Shown: positions 46,785-57,277 of the stretch, one piece after another | How the letters are laid out: every line of letters begins with the position of its first letter | Numbering within the stretch: the stretch's first letter is position 1 | NCBI GenBank assembly: GCA_958510875.1 | Contig: OY294069.1 | Span: 161,013,111 to 161,077,110 of the forward strand | Reading direction: 5' to 3' | Origin: Endomychus coccineus | Lineage: Eukaryota > Arthropoda > Insecta > Coleoptera > Endomychidae | DNA: 64,000 nucleotides | Notes under the pieces: generated by a model | The model's input: the letters and a program-made list of their open reading frames with translations, nothing else | Databases searched by the model: none | What the model was told of the DNA's origin: nothing | Position numbers and translations under genes: made by a program

Positions 46785-46973
46785 TGTTGGAAAGCGCTTG
46801 CCGCAGATTCAACATTCCGCGTATAAGTTCTATTGTTTCACTTCGTTTTTAATGAGTGATCTATGAATTTAAGTATTCTGACTTTAGTTGAATGTCGCTT
46901 GACAGAATTATTGTATATTCAATAAATGATTTAAAGATTATATCAGTAAGTTCTTCATTCTCCCGAAACTACA
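46785..46973 (+). repeat. copia 3' LTR, 189 bp
   Basis: It begins TGTTGGAAAGCGCTTGCC directly after the polypurine tract and ends CCCGAAACTACA, with the TG...CA borders expected of an LTR. An AATAAA signal lies near 46920. The matching 5' LTR is not in the window. Confidence 0.8.
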
Positions 46974-47797
46974 ATTTTCATCAGTTTCATTGCAAATCAA
47001 ACATAGTGCCTTTTTACTTTACTGAATTACAAAATATTGAAAGTTCCATTGATCTTTGAATGCTCTGTATTTACTGTCTACTTTCGGCTTTTTTCCATAC
47101 TAGTAAATCACACACAAAAACAACAAGTCAAATCAACATAATGTTAAGTAGATGTCTTATAAACGCGCTACTTTATTTCACAACAGACAGTTTCGCTTCC
47201 TTCGCCTTCCCTAGACGGACTGACTCGCGGTTGCGCTGCTAGCCTTTTTACACTCCAATTACTGCCATCTAGAAATGAATGGAATACACCAAAACTTTCC
47301 TGAAACAACGAGATTATTCGTGAATGTTTGATTGTTAATGCGCTTTCGAAAGTACTACTAGCGCTATCTGTTAACGATAAAGTGTACTACCACTACCTTT
47401 TTCCGCGTGTAACCACCAGGTGTCGTCAAGTGTCGGGGTCGTAACAATAAAATACAGTTAGTACACAATAGTAATTAAACTAGCGAATTTAATAAGCGTA
47501 TGATCGCTCAAGGCGCGCACTCAGCGACTAGTCTCGAAATTATAGATAATGGCAGGAAAATTAAAACGGTTTTGGCCCTTGGAACTTAATGGAGTAAACA
47601 ATATGGTCCTTAGGCTGGAAAGTTTTAGAGAAAGGTTGGTTTGGTTCTCCAGGTAGAACAGTGCCAAACTCGTTTTCCGGACAGCTTTCTCGCTCTCATA
47701 TGAACCAATACGCTCTATAAGGCAAAGCCTGAACGCTCCGTCGTGACGTCACAAGTTAGAGGCTTTCTTCCAGCTGGTTCTTTAGGATATTGAAAGA
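46974..47797. other. Unassigned intronic sequence, partly GC-richer
   Basis: No gene is seen. The part 47170-47440 is GC-richer than average. I could not assign it to a family. Confidence 0.35.
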
Positions 47798-47875
47798 ACT
47801 TCCTGTTTAAACGGGATTGCAAGACGTAAACTGAGTCGGTAGTTGCACCCCATTTGCTTATATTAATGTTATTTA
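47798..47875 (+). repeat. Dispersed repeat shared with 19028-19105
   Basis: This is the second copy of the repeat beginning CTTCCTGTTTAAACGGG, in the same orientation. Confidence 0.6.
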
Positions 47876-47899
47876 TTTATTTAGCGTATGGGTCCTTTA

Positions 47900-48940
47900 C
47901 AATAAGATAAGATAAGATAAGATTTATTAGCAATGAGACTTTCACAAGTATTGGTGTCGTCAAATACGAGTATATCACACTAATTAGAAAAGAAAAAAAT
48001 TACAGTAAGAATAATATTATAATAAAATGATAAATAACTCAAACATATACACATATAAGTACAATTATAACATTTGTTAAATCGCTTACTAACAATAACA
48101 ATGGCTAAATTGAATATCGAATATTAATTTAGCAAGATTGACTAGAGGAAAGTGTATGTCAACAATTCACCCTGAAGTACTCGTCTATTGAATACAGCGT
48201 AGTCTTCAATAACAATGATTTCAACATATTTTTGAAGCAATTTAAACTTGTCACTGTTCTCAACGATGGTGGCAAATGGTTAAACAGTTTTAAAGGAAGT
48301 ATGTGCGGTCCATTAGCAGTTTGTCATAATCTACATGCTGGAATATATATGTCATTTGCTTGCCGGGTTATATAATGATTCATTTCTTTACAAGTATTAA
48401 ATTTTGAACTATTCTGTTTAACAAATGTACATGCTTGTAGAATGTAAAGCGAACGTAGCGTGAGTAAGCCAATTCTATGGAACAAAGGTCTGCAAGAACT
48501 ATTATAAGGGGCCAGAGCAAAATTCTTATCATTTTTTTCTGAACTATAAGCAAGTCGCTGACTCTAGGATCGCTACCTCAGCATAGTATACCATAGAGTA
48601 ATTTGCTCTGAATAAATCCGTGGTAAAAATTAAGGACAACATCTATACTAACTGAACACATTAAATGTCTGAGAACAAAACATAGAGATGACATTTTTTT
48701 TGTTAAGTGATGTAAGTGAGTTTGCCATGAGCAATTAGAATCAAGATAGAGCCCCAAGAATTTTACTTGTTCACACTGTTCTATAGATTTGCCATTTAAC
48801 CTTACTAAATGAGATATATTATTAGGATGACCTTTTGTGGTAAATAGAATTAAATTTGTTTTCTCGATATTCAAACACAGATAGTTACGGCTGCTCCAGT
48901 GATGCATACTGTCAGCCGAATTTTGCGTATACTGTAAGAA
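47900..48940 (-). mobile_element. Non-LTR retrotransposon 3' part with GATAA tail
   Basis: On the - strand the element ends in a TTATC repeat (the + strand shows (GATAA)n at 47903-47923). The coding part (48935-48578) reads LCLNIEKTNLILFTTKG, EQCEQVKFLGLYLDSNCSWQ, HLHHLTKKMSSLCFVLRHL and FYHGFIQSKLLYGILC, the region after the RT YADD box through the thumb of Jockey-type RTs. It is 5'-truncated near 48940, and the long 3' UTR contains no ORF. Confidence 0.8.
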
Positions 48941-49028
48941 AAAATTATAAGTAAAAAAAATAAAATGTAAAATGTATGCAAACTCTATAAAAACATAGCA
49001 CATATCATAGCATAAATCCTCTGACAAA

Positions 49029-49440
49029 CTATATATTAATGTCCAAATTGCACCGCCATTCGATTGCGTCTCGAGAGCATTTTGCGAAGTCCTGTAGGTT
49101 TCCGCCATAAGGACGGTTTGGGCAGTTTGAAACGATATGGCGGATCGTTTGTCTCGGAGAACCACAGTCGCACTGTCGGCGAGGCCCCATCGGTGTAGGG
49201 AGTCGGCACATTTATTAATGTAAAATGGTGTCCTTTTCCAACCACTGATTCACAAAATAGTTATTGGAATTTCCAGTTGTGTCGTTGTCAGGGGATGAGT
49301 TCATCATATTAAGCCAACCATCATCAATATAATCTTGGGGTAGACGGGCTTGCCGCACACATTTCCAAAATAAAAAACTCACCCTCCAAATGTCAAGGGG
49401 GTTTGGTCTTCCGAAACACCCAAACACCTCGAGATTTCGC
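49029..49440 (-). pseudogene. Non-LTR polyprotein C-terminus, frameshifted
   Basis: From 49427 down, the frame reads IWRVSFLFWKCVRQARLPQD, YIDDGWLNMM and YFVNQWLEKD, then after a frame change DGASPTVRLWFSETN or, in the next frame, CDCGSPRQTIRHIVSNCPNR and DAIEWRCNLDINI. The last block is the Cys/His motif and C-terminus common at the end of insect non-LTR endonuclease-RT polyproteins. The 3' end at about 49029 abuts unrelated sequence. Two frameshifts make it inactive. Confidence 0.65.
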
Positions 49441-50090
49441 CCGCGAATGGGATGATTTGTTGTCTTTATTGCTGTATAGTCGCACCATTGATTTAAGGAA
49501 AATTCAATTGTAATGTGACAGTCGAATAAAAGTTTATCGCCGTTATTTCGTAAGTTACTATAACTCCGAATAAATAAACCGAACCGGGGTATTACAGTAT
49601 ATTTTCAATCGTGCGAGAGCATCTGTTGAATATCATTAGAAAACACTACCGAAAGAAAAAGGAAAACTGGATTAACGTGGCGCTGCCATTTCCAGTCGGA
49701 ATCAAAGGAGATTGGAAATTCAAATCAGCCACGAGACAATTAAATGAACGTCAAAAACTTTCCAATTGAATTTTTTGTGCTCTAATCGAATCACATGAAT
49801 GCGTGAATAGGACTAAAATCAATGAAGAGTTCCATTTTCATACTCGCGTAAGTTTTTAATTTGGATTTATATAGGATTTGAATATGTTTTTGATAGAAAA
49901 ACGTGCAACGAAATAACAACATAGAGGCTCAATTATCCCACGTGACAATTCAGCATTATATTTCACTTCGGGCTCTGTTTTCACAACAGGTTTCGCACAA
50001 ACATGTTATTAGTTACTTTTACAGACTTTGTCATTAATTGAATCAATATTTAAACTTAACCATCGTGATATAAATGAATATATGAATACA
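49441..50090. other. Unassigned intronic sequence
   Basis: I see no gene or paired repeat. Confidence 0.4.
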
Positions 50091-50400
50091 TTAACTTGCT
50101 TCTAGTTAGCTTTAGTCAGATAACAATGATAAAGTCTCTCTAGTCTAGATCGATCAGCAACATTACAAACTAATAGTTCTAGACAGCTGTCTCGCTGTTC
50201 TCATAGTGATCATCAGCAGAAATTAACTCATCATCACTAGAAAATAGTAGAAATTAACTTGTTTCTAGTTGGCTTCAGCCAGATAACAATGATAAAATCT
50301 CTCTAATCTAGATCAATCAGTAACAGTACAAACTAATAGTTCTAGACAGCTGGTTTGCTGTTCTCATAGAGCTCATCAGTAGGACGAGAAAGTTTGCAAC
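50091..50400 (-). repeat. 163-bp tandem repeat with hammerhead-like motifs
   Basis: Two units start at TTAACTTG at 50091 and 50254, and at TAATAGTTCTAGACAGCTG at 50171 and 50334, both 163 bp apart. On the - strand each unit contains CTGATGA followed by an ATGAGAACAGC segment, an altered GAAA (GAGA in unit 1, CAAA in unit 2), CAGCTG and TC (TG in place of pairing partners in places). Stem I pairing is still visible in unit 1 (TTCTG with TAGAA). Stem II pairing is lost, so both ribozymes look inactive. Confidence 0.7.
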
Positions 50401-50800
50401 GATACTGATCGATCCTCTACCGAAGGTATACCCAACCGACTAATAGAATGGTAAAAAATACCAAATTATCATACGCCATCTATGAGTAGATCTAAGAAAT
50501 CAATCAGAGTATCAAATTGAGCAATAGATTTCGCGAAAAGTTATGGGATAAGTTAAACTACTTGAGTGCACCAGATGACGACACAAAATCGAATATTGGT
50601 AACAATCGAGAAACAAATGAATATGTAAATACATTACTTAGGGGGACATTCAGTCACAGATGGCATTGAATAATTGGCCCTTTTATCATTCTATTAGTCG
50701 GTTAGGTATACCTTCGATAGATAATCGATGTACTGATAAGCTCTATCTAGATGATGATGGTGGTGATGTTACTCGTTGATGTAGACTAGAGAGAGAGACC
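50342..50800. repeat. Inverted duplication around 50.34-50.80 kb
   Basis: GAAGGTATACCCAACCGACT and AATAGAATGG near 50423-50452 are mirrored by CATTCTATTAGTCGGTTAGG and TATACCTTCG near 50686-50716. Pairing extends outward to the hammerhead-like motif and inward to the TACGCCATCTATGAG block (about 50468; mirrored near 50656). The centre is about 170 bp. Confidence 0.65.
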
Positions 50801-50879
50801 TCATCATCAATATTTAGACCATGCAAGTGACTACGAATCGGAGTATGTTTCCACTATTTGCAACGAATCATTCAATCGT

Positions 50880-51610
50880 CTTCGAAGGCATCAGAACCTT
50901 TGCACGTACTCAATGTGTTAATCAATGGATTGTTTCTGGCATGTACCCAGGCTAAAGACAGTCTGTTTTGACTGCCCTCGTAGGTTTTCTAAGCAGTCTC
51001 AGAGAAGTTTGGAATTGACCTGTAGGGAACTGAATTCTTTTATAGCTACTTGGCTGTCAGAGTATAAGGCGATGGTTTTTCCCTGAAACTATTGCCTTAA
51101 TAGCTCTTCGTGATAGTGATGTATTGCAACTACTTCTGCCGTGTTTATCCAAACTTAGTGAGACTCTTGTCTTTGACTTGACTATAAATTATTCCTGCTC
51201 CTGCACCCTCCTCGGTTTTAAGGCCGTCTTTGTATTTATTGGAGGTCTTTCCTTCCATGCCTCTCCGCGTGTTGGATATTTTGTAGTTTTTCTCACAACT
51301 GTACTTGGGAAGCATCTCGTCTGATGGCATTCCCATTATGGGATCGGTTTCCAACTCATTGTATAGCTCGTTATACATCATACCGTGCAATTTGCTTATG
51401 CGATTGACCTCGAAGCAGTCTACTGGTGGCTGACCTGGCTTCGCCTTCTATGTAAATATGAAGTGACGGTATGTTCAGCAAGACTTCTAAAAAGGCTGCT
51501 CTCATAGCCCCAGTGGCAGCCAGGCAAGCTTGCTTTTGGGTGCTCCTTAGCTTTCCCTTTACCTTTTTCCAGCCTGCTGAGTCTTTTGGCCACCATCCAT
51601 ATTTTAACAA
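50880..51610 (-). pseudogene. R1/LOA-like non-LTR: post-RT linker and RNase H
   Basis: Read right to left: LRSTQKQACLAATGAMRAAF and LEVLLNIPSLHIYIEGEARS (the linker after RT, typically LARxAxxxITGAMRTxPTxALExxLxLPPLH), ELETDPIMGMPSDEMLPKYS, then a YKDGLKTEEGAGAGI block that matches the RNase H YTDGSKTxxGxGAGI motif with the first catalytic Asp shifted to a variant context. The C-terminal region toward 50880 is too decayed to read. Frameshifts separate the blocks. Confidence 0.75.
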
Positions 51611-51940
51611 TTTATCATGTTCGAGCTCATGCGTTTTTTTAAAGCCTTAAATGAGGCAATGTCTCTCGAGTCAAAGATGGAATACTGCATAATTTGATTG
51701 GGTTTTGAATCCATCTAATTATTCCTTATACAGTTAAGAATATGAATCAAATAGGTAAAAGAATGGTCTTGAATTATCAACTGGATCAGAATACACGATA
51801 CTTAACTTGTTATGTTTACAATAATTATTCATGGCTTTGCATTATTGTCGCTTATAATACAGAATATTTTGTATCTAATTTGTTCTAATTTCAAAACAAT
51901 TGACAACATTTATTGCGGTATCACTAGGCATAAGTAATGA
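51611..51940. other. Unassigned intronic sequence
   Basis: No gene or repeat is recognised. Confidence 0.4.
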
Positions 51941-52295
51941 ACTAACAAGCGTCAGTAAGCTGTACGTACAATACAAAACGCCGGAATAACCAACATAAAC
52001 ATTCACTTAGGAATACACTATATTCAGCTATAACACTCTTATACACTCTTATTTACAGGTAAAAATACGATCCAATCACCAATACCTTAGGAACTGTGGC
52101 AACATATACTTTTGCTCAAGACGTAGATAAAACTTTGTTAAATTGTAATATTCATCACTTGCCACAGTCAAAACTAGCAACGCGCGCCAATAACACTAAA
52201 ATATACAGTCGTAAGCTTCGTAAGCCTCTCGTTGATAACGAGACGCTGACTTTTGTATTCAGCGTATCGGCCTTGTACTATAGAGATTGACACCA
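51941..52295 (-). repeat. LTR-like dispersed repeat, copy 2
   Basis: This is the second copy of the repeat at 13455-13805, in the same orientation and with moderate divergence. The TATA-like GTATAAGAG is kept, but the poly(A)-type signal reads GAATATAG. No internal retroelement sequence is attached. Confidence 0.5.
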
Positions 52296-53143
52296 CTGTA
52301 ATATGTAATGCTCACAATGTAACGTATTACATTGAAGCAACATTACGATGAAATAATACTGGTCAGTCGCCTCCTTAACAGGTTCAATGTAGAGACATAG
52401 ACCCTTGGTCAGAGATGATGTAACAAATGCTCAGATTGGTGCAGATTCAATACATTTGTTTTCAAATTTGTAAACACGAATTTGAATGGAACCATTTATA
52501 AAATACAAGTCCATTATTCATTACTACTATACTGAATCTATCGTGAATCTAATGAATGTGATGCACAGGCTCACGATACACGTCTAACAGTTTGAGTTTG
52601 ACAAATGACGTATTAGCCTTATCGCAATAACTGAATATAAATTAGCATTAGTTACGTAATTAGTCTGATTTAATAGGGAAACGATCCAACGCAAAAGTTA
52701 TCTGTAAGTAGGGATGCCAACATTCAAACACAATGCATTCCAGATAATGCTGTTGATGTTAGTGCTATATTTATCACTTTTGTTTGATAAACGCTAACAT
52801 TGGCGTGAAATATATATGTTTGCATTATGTTCGAAATGGTATTCGCAGATTATTGCCATCAATTAGACAGGAACAGATAAACAAACAATAGTCAGGACTA
52901 TATTATGATGATAAATAATTCCGCCTTCAATGAAGCGATAGATACAAGTTGCTTGAGTTTAGACATTGTGGTGCTCCCTAACAACATGATTTTTCCTTGA
53001 GCATGGTAATCTTTGGGACATAAGAAGTAGCTTAGGAATATATTAACTTGCGTATTAAACTGCAACGACAACTAATACCATTTCAAAATATATCTATAGG
53101 ATTGATCCAAACATCAAATCCACATTGAAAACGGAAATGGGGT
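52296..53143. other. Unassigned intronic sequence
   Basis: I see no gene. An imperfect hairpin (GTTAGTGCTATATTTATCA with TTGATAAACGCTAAC) lies near 52759-52800. Confidence 0.4.
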
Positions 53144-53509
53144 TTAACTCCTAGAAGCACTTTGATCAGAAGCTTGTTCTATTCTAACAGGTTTGCGGCC
53201 CGCTAGCAACCCGGAATATTGCTTCTGCTGGCTTTCATAAGTTCGTCGGGAAGCAATTTTGCTTCGCCGTAGTAATGGTGTCTGAAGAATGTCAAAGCAG
53301 GGCATTCCAACAGGATGTGTGAGGCAGTTTCTTCTCTCTTTCACCTCTCTGTATTTCATTGCGATGCCCATGCTATGAAGGTGTTTGTTAAGACGACAGT
53401 GATTCGTGAGGATTCTACTCATCTCCCCAATGTCCCTTGTGTGTAAAGAAATGAGTTTCTTTGAGAGCCTAGACACAGGCTCTTTGAAAAAGAGTATGGC
53501 CTGCCTCAT
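53144..53509 (-). pseudogene. R1/LOA-like non-LTR polyprotein C-terminus
   Basis: The intact 121-residue frame reads ISLHTRDIGEMSRILTNHCR and LNKHLHSMGIA, which is the end of RNase H and the following linker (LTGHCxLNxHLxxxGLA) of RNase H-bearing non-LTR elements. It then gives KERRNCLTHPVGMPCFDILQ, matching a degraded EEExxxHxLxxCPA Cys/His motif (several Cys lost). It lies directly beside the Penelope family B copy. 5'-truncated and inactive. Confidence 0.7.
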
Positions 53510-53519
53510 GCGTGGTAAT

Positions 53520-54182
53520 TCTCGTCACACTGGATAAAGAGTGGTCTGAATTGGAGTCACGTTTTATGTGAATCATCTTCAGAATAGATCTTTTATAATA
53601 ATTGGTTTTCTTAGTTAAAATATCAAAATTTTTGTAATCGAATTGATGATTATAATCAAAGAAGTGTTTAGCAAGAGCTGTAGATTTTTCTAAGTTTTTG
53701 TTTCTTGTACTATACTTATGACATTTCTTTTTTGTAAATATTGTTTTTAAATAACTATGTTAGCAATAGTAGCTGAAATTAGAGATACCATTGCTGCGTC
53801 GAATATTTGCCCAAAATATTACTCACGTATCGGAAATAAGTGCATTTTAAACAAAACTTTACTGCATTTATAAATTCAGATTGATCTAGAGGTGTGTGGT
53901 TTTTAATCTCTGCCCAACGTTTTTTGATGCTACTCAATGCCAAAACGACTGTTATATTTGTAAATAAAGAAACAACGTCCAAGGAAATTAATAGCTGATT
54001 TACGGGCACGGATTGATTTTTTATGAATTCATTCAAATGCCAAGAGTTTTTCACATAAAATTGATTTTTTCCTATTGTATTGTTGATAGAAATTTTGATA
54101 AATTGTAGGTAGGCGCTCCAATATTACTGACAATGGGAGAATTTATATATAATTCATCTGGGTCAAGAATCATTATTAATTT
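53520..54182 (-). mobile_element. Penelope-like element, family B, internally deleted
   Basis: On the - strand, 54054-53779 encodes an RT block (QLLISLDVVSLFTN, then FINAVKFCLKCTYF), and 53760-53520 encodes the C-terminal segment (STALAKHFFDYNHQFDYKNF, TNYYKRSILKMIHIKR). The YVDD box and GIY-YIG core between them are deleted. At 54139-54182 a family B terminal segment (GAGAATTTATATATAATTCA) lies in the opposite orientation to the coding part, as inverted terminal pieces often do in this class. Confidence 0.8.
53779..54054 (-). pseudogene. Penelope-like RT fragment, family B
   Basis: The frame of 91 residues begins MKNSWHLNEFIKNQSVPVNQ and includes LLISLDVVSLFTNITVVLAL, where the Asp of SLDVVSLFTN is the first catalytic Asp of the RT palm. 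It continues through IKKRWAEI and FINAVKFCLKCTYFRY, then ends at a deletion. It lacks the YVDD box and cannot be active. Confidence 0.8.
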
Positions 54183-54566
54183 TCATTAGTGAAACGAATT
54201 TTAATAGTTATTTTATTTAAGATAATTGTATTTTCATTTGTGTAAAATACTAGTAGAATATCACAAAGCAACGGTCAATCAATTCTATTCAAGATAATTA
54301 TAATTAATTATTAAACAATGAGCCAAGACTGGCGCGGGAAGTTGCCTATTCGAACTTACAAATTCCAAGTTTCGATTTTTAGTTTACTTCTCATGATGTC
54401 AGCCTCACTTTGAGGTTATTAAGATAGTTGATGGATGAATGGGTTAGGGATTTTCCTACATAGTATTAGTGTATTTACACAAACTAAAGTATTCATATTT
54501 ACAATGTAGATCAATTACGTAGAACTAATCGATTTATCTTTTAACCATTCGAAAACAGGTTGAGAG

Positions 54567-56380
54567 CAGTGGCGGCTCCTCGAAGGAGGCTAAGGAGGCT
54601 CAGCCTCCTCACCAATTTATCTTAATGACCATTCTCCATTTTATTTCCTGTTTCTCTGATAATTTTTAAAATTTTACAATTAATTCCCCGTTCTCAGTAG
54701 TTATTTTTAATCTGGCAACAGTGCCCTGAGGCTAGACTCTCTACCTATATATCTCAAACGCTGAGCATGTGTTGTTCAACGCAGTTGCCGTTTTCCGACC
54801 AGTCCGATCGCCAACTGGGTAAATCAGCGAAAATGGCAACACCCTCTGGAGGCTAGTCTGCGGCAGCGGCTCGCAATCTATGAAATACGACACGTGCGTT
54901 CTGCCGACTGCTGAGTAGTTCAGTCAGTGCTTGTTTATGTGTTGTCACGCCACGCGAAGTGCTGTCTTAGTTGCTGCCTTTTAGAAAATCTATTTAGTGG
55001 ATTAACATATGATAAAAGTGTTTCTTTAAATAAACGGCCTTTACCGGATTTGAAAGGATTAGTAATGTCAGGTAACTATCAAAATCGATCATTTGATACT
55101 AATAGTAGTATTGACAAGACTGTAATGCTCCAACTCGGTGGAATTTTACATCACGTGCAGTATTTACCATCCATAAAAATAAAGACAAATTAATTGAAAC
55201 ATTTGATTTTGTATTAAACAGTGATGACTTTTCAACAGATCAGGTTTCATTAAATGCTGCTGTTGGTTTAAAATCTTATTTAGAAAATGAAGAATTTTTG
55301 TTTTTTCTTGATAATTTTAAATTAATATTTGAACAAACTGATCTTATTTTTCAAATTTTACAACATAAATTCACTGATATAATTTATTCAAGAGATCGTT
55401 TGAAACATCTCATTGGAAAAATTTCAAGTTTCCGTAATACAGAATTACATTTTAATATTTTATTTGAAAATTTTTCAACTGATGAGGCTCCTCCCGCGAA
55501 AAGGAGGAAAACATATAATTTGATAGACAAGAAACTACATTATAAACAACTTTTTTATGAAATTTTAGATACTATTAAAGGTCAAATTGAGATTCGATTT
55601 TCCGATTTACATGAATTGAAGTTTTTTGAATTGACGAATATAAGATTTTTCGAATCTTTTTCAAAAGAGCTCCCCAATACACTTTAAGATAACTTAGTTC
55701 TAAAATATAAAATTTTTGATAAAATAGCACGGCACAATGAATTATGCGTTATATACTCGGATAAAGATATTTTAGGCCAGTACGACATTCACGCCGATAT
55801 GATAAAATATATGATAGACAATGATTTGCAACAAGTTTAACCTCAGTTTCATAAACTACTTTGTTTGACAGTCACCATTCCTGTCACGTCGGCATCGGTG
55901 GAGAGATCATTTTCTACTTTCAAACGAATTAAAACTTACATGCCAAATACAATGGGCCAAAATCGTTTATACAATGTTAGTTTGATATCTATTGAAAAAG
56001 ATTTAGTAAAACACTTAAAACAAAATGATACCTTTTTTGATAATATTATTGATCATTTTTCGCAAACTAAAGACCGTAGAATTCCGTTAATATATAAAAA
56101 AAGTTAATAAAATTAATTAAAAAAAACAAAATATGAAAAATGCCAAAAAAAAGATAGAATATTAAAAATCCAAAAAAAATAAAAGACTGAAAACGAACAA
56201 AAAAATGTTTGGCCAAGAGAAACTCTATACCGTTTGTTCTTGCTGGGTAACAATTAATTTTGTCACTGAAGTAGCTGGTACGGTTGCTGTGCAAAGGTTA
56301 AAAGGCTGTGAATAGAGTATATTTTTACAAAAACGTTTTATGTCCAGCCTCCTCTCTCAAAAATTCACGAGCCGCCACTG
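54567..56380 (+). mobile_element. hAT element, 1814 bp, perfect 8-bp target duplication
   Basis: The ends CAGTGGCGGCTC (54567) and GAGCCGCCACTG (ending 56380) form the terminal inverted repeat. GTTGAGAG flanks both sides (54559-54566 and 56381-56388), an exact 8-bp duplication as made by hAT transposases. The interior encodes broken transposase parts. Inner subterminal sequence carries GGAGGCT repeats at both ends. Confidence 0.93.
55190..56107 (+). pseudogene. hAT transposase remnant (ZMYM1-like group)
   Basis: The frame 55298-55687 reads FSTDEAPPAKRRKTYNLIDK, flanked by LFYEILDTIKGQIEIRFSDL, a region seen in the middle of hAT transposases of the zinc-finger MYM-type-1-like group. A stop and frame change follow near 55690. 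The frame 55865-56107 holds TIPVTSASVERSFSTFKRIK, then TYMPNTMGQNRLYNVSLIS, the conserved C-terminal dimerisation block (SxERSFSxLKxIKxxLRxxMxxxRLxxLxLLSI). The N-terminal zinc-finger part and the first catalytic Asp regions are missing, so the element is internally deleted and depends on other copies. Confidence 0.88.
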
Positions 56381-56388
56381 GTTGAGAG

Positions 56389-57060
56389 GAGTCTAGTGAA
56401 ATGAATCCAATTAAAAAGACATCAGCGCATAAAACAGAAGCTTCAAACGTAATGAATTTGACGATTATTAAAACTTTGAGCTAGTTTGAAGGTAGCTGAT
56501 TCCTAACTTGATTAAAATTGTCAAAAGTAGATGGGAAATGAGTTTTCCACTCGGAGGAATACTGCATTGAAACGTCTTCTCCCGTTTTGAAATCTGTCTC
56601 TGGTGCTCCACTTGCACTTCTCTCCAACCTTCCCTTAATATAACGAAGTCTGTTTGTAATGTTCACCCGGTTGGACATTGTACTGCCTCACACTCGCTTA
56701 TGTAAACTTTGCAGTTCGCTACGGATTTTCTTTCTGATGTATATCTCGGCCATGTCTCCCGCCAAATGCGTTCTTTCTGGTTCAAAAGCTGAAATAAATG
56801 AATTCAATGTTTATTCCTTTGATGCCGTTTTCCGCTTCTGTCTTTTTGTAATGCGTTACATGATACGGATACATTGTTTCTATACAATTTGATTTAGTTA
56901 ACAAGATATACCGAAATTCAGAAGGAACATATGAATAGAATGATGGCATAAAGCTTGCCAGTAGGGGTATTCATTTCCGCTTTTACCAAAAATGTTGGAC
57001 AAACAAATAGCTTAATGCTGGTAGAACTTTTTAACGAATAATATACTCAATGTTTCGCTC
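56389..57060. other. Unassigned intronic sequence
   Basis: A - strand open stretch at 56481-56678 is not recognised. I see no paired repeat. Confidence 0.35.
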
Positions 57061-57120
57061 TAAATATTGAATGCTATTGATAAGAAATAATCACGCTTAT
57101 CCACTAGAAATATTATTGAA

Positions 57121-57164
57121 GTACTGAGGACCTTTCGGCTACCAAGTAGCCATCATCAGAGTAA
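57121..57164 (-). ncRNA. Hammerhead ribozyme, type I, intact core, Penelope family A
   Basis: Read on the - strand: stem I TACT (57163-57160), core CTGATGA (57159-57153), one extra T, stem II GGCTAC-TTG-GTAGCC, then GAAA (57136-57133), a minimal stem III GG-T-CC, then TC, then AGTA closing stem I (57125-57122). Cleavage would follow the C at 57126. All core positions match the consensus. Weak points are a four-pair stem I, a one-base stem III loop and the extra T before stem II. Confidence 0.7.
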
Positions 57165-57277
57165 ACTGAATTATAAATGAAAATGTGCCTGTTTAAATAC
57201 TATTTGGGGATAATAATGTAAACAATGGGTTACCCTCAGCTAAAGATAAATCGGAATTTAATAAATTGCTTTTTCGT

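Larger units (their letters stand above)
43750..46973 (+). mobile_element. Ty1/copia retrotransposon, 5' part missing
   Basis: The element keeps the end of gag, protease, part of integrase, RT and RNase H in the order typical of Ty1/copia, then a polypurine tract (GCGAGAAGGGG) and a 3' LTR. The 5' LTR and most of gag are absent; the left edge meets a hAT remnant near 43750. Confidence 0.92.

Noticed and set aside
48940..49165. N-terminal extension of the RT-like - strand frame (MVLRDKRSAISF region).
   Set aside because: It matches no RT region and overlaps in another frame the Cys-motif end of a different non-LTR copy; the open frame simply reads through the junction.
55478..55510. CTGATGAGG...GCGAAAAGG in the hAT element looked like a hammerhead core.
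   Set aside because: It lies in the transposase frame, and neither stem I nor stem III pairs.
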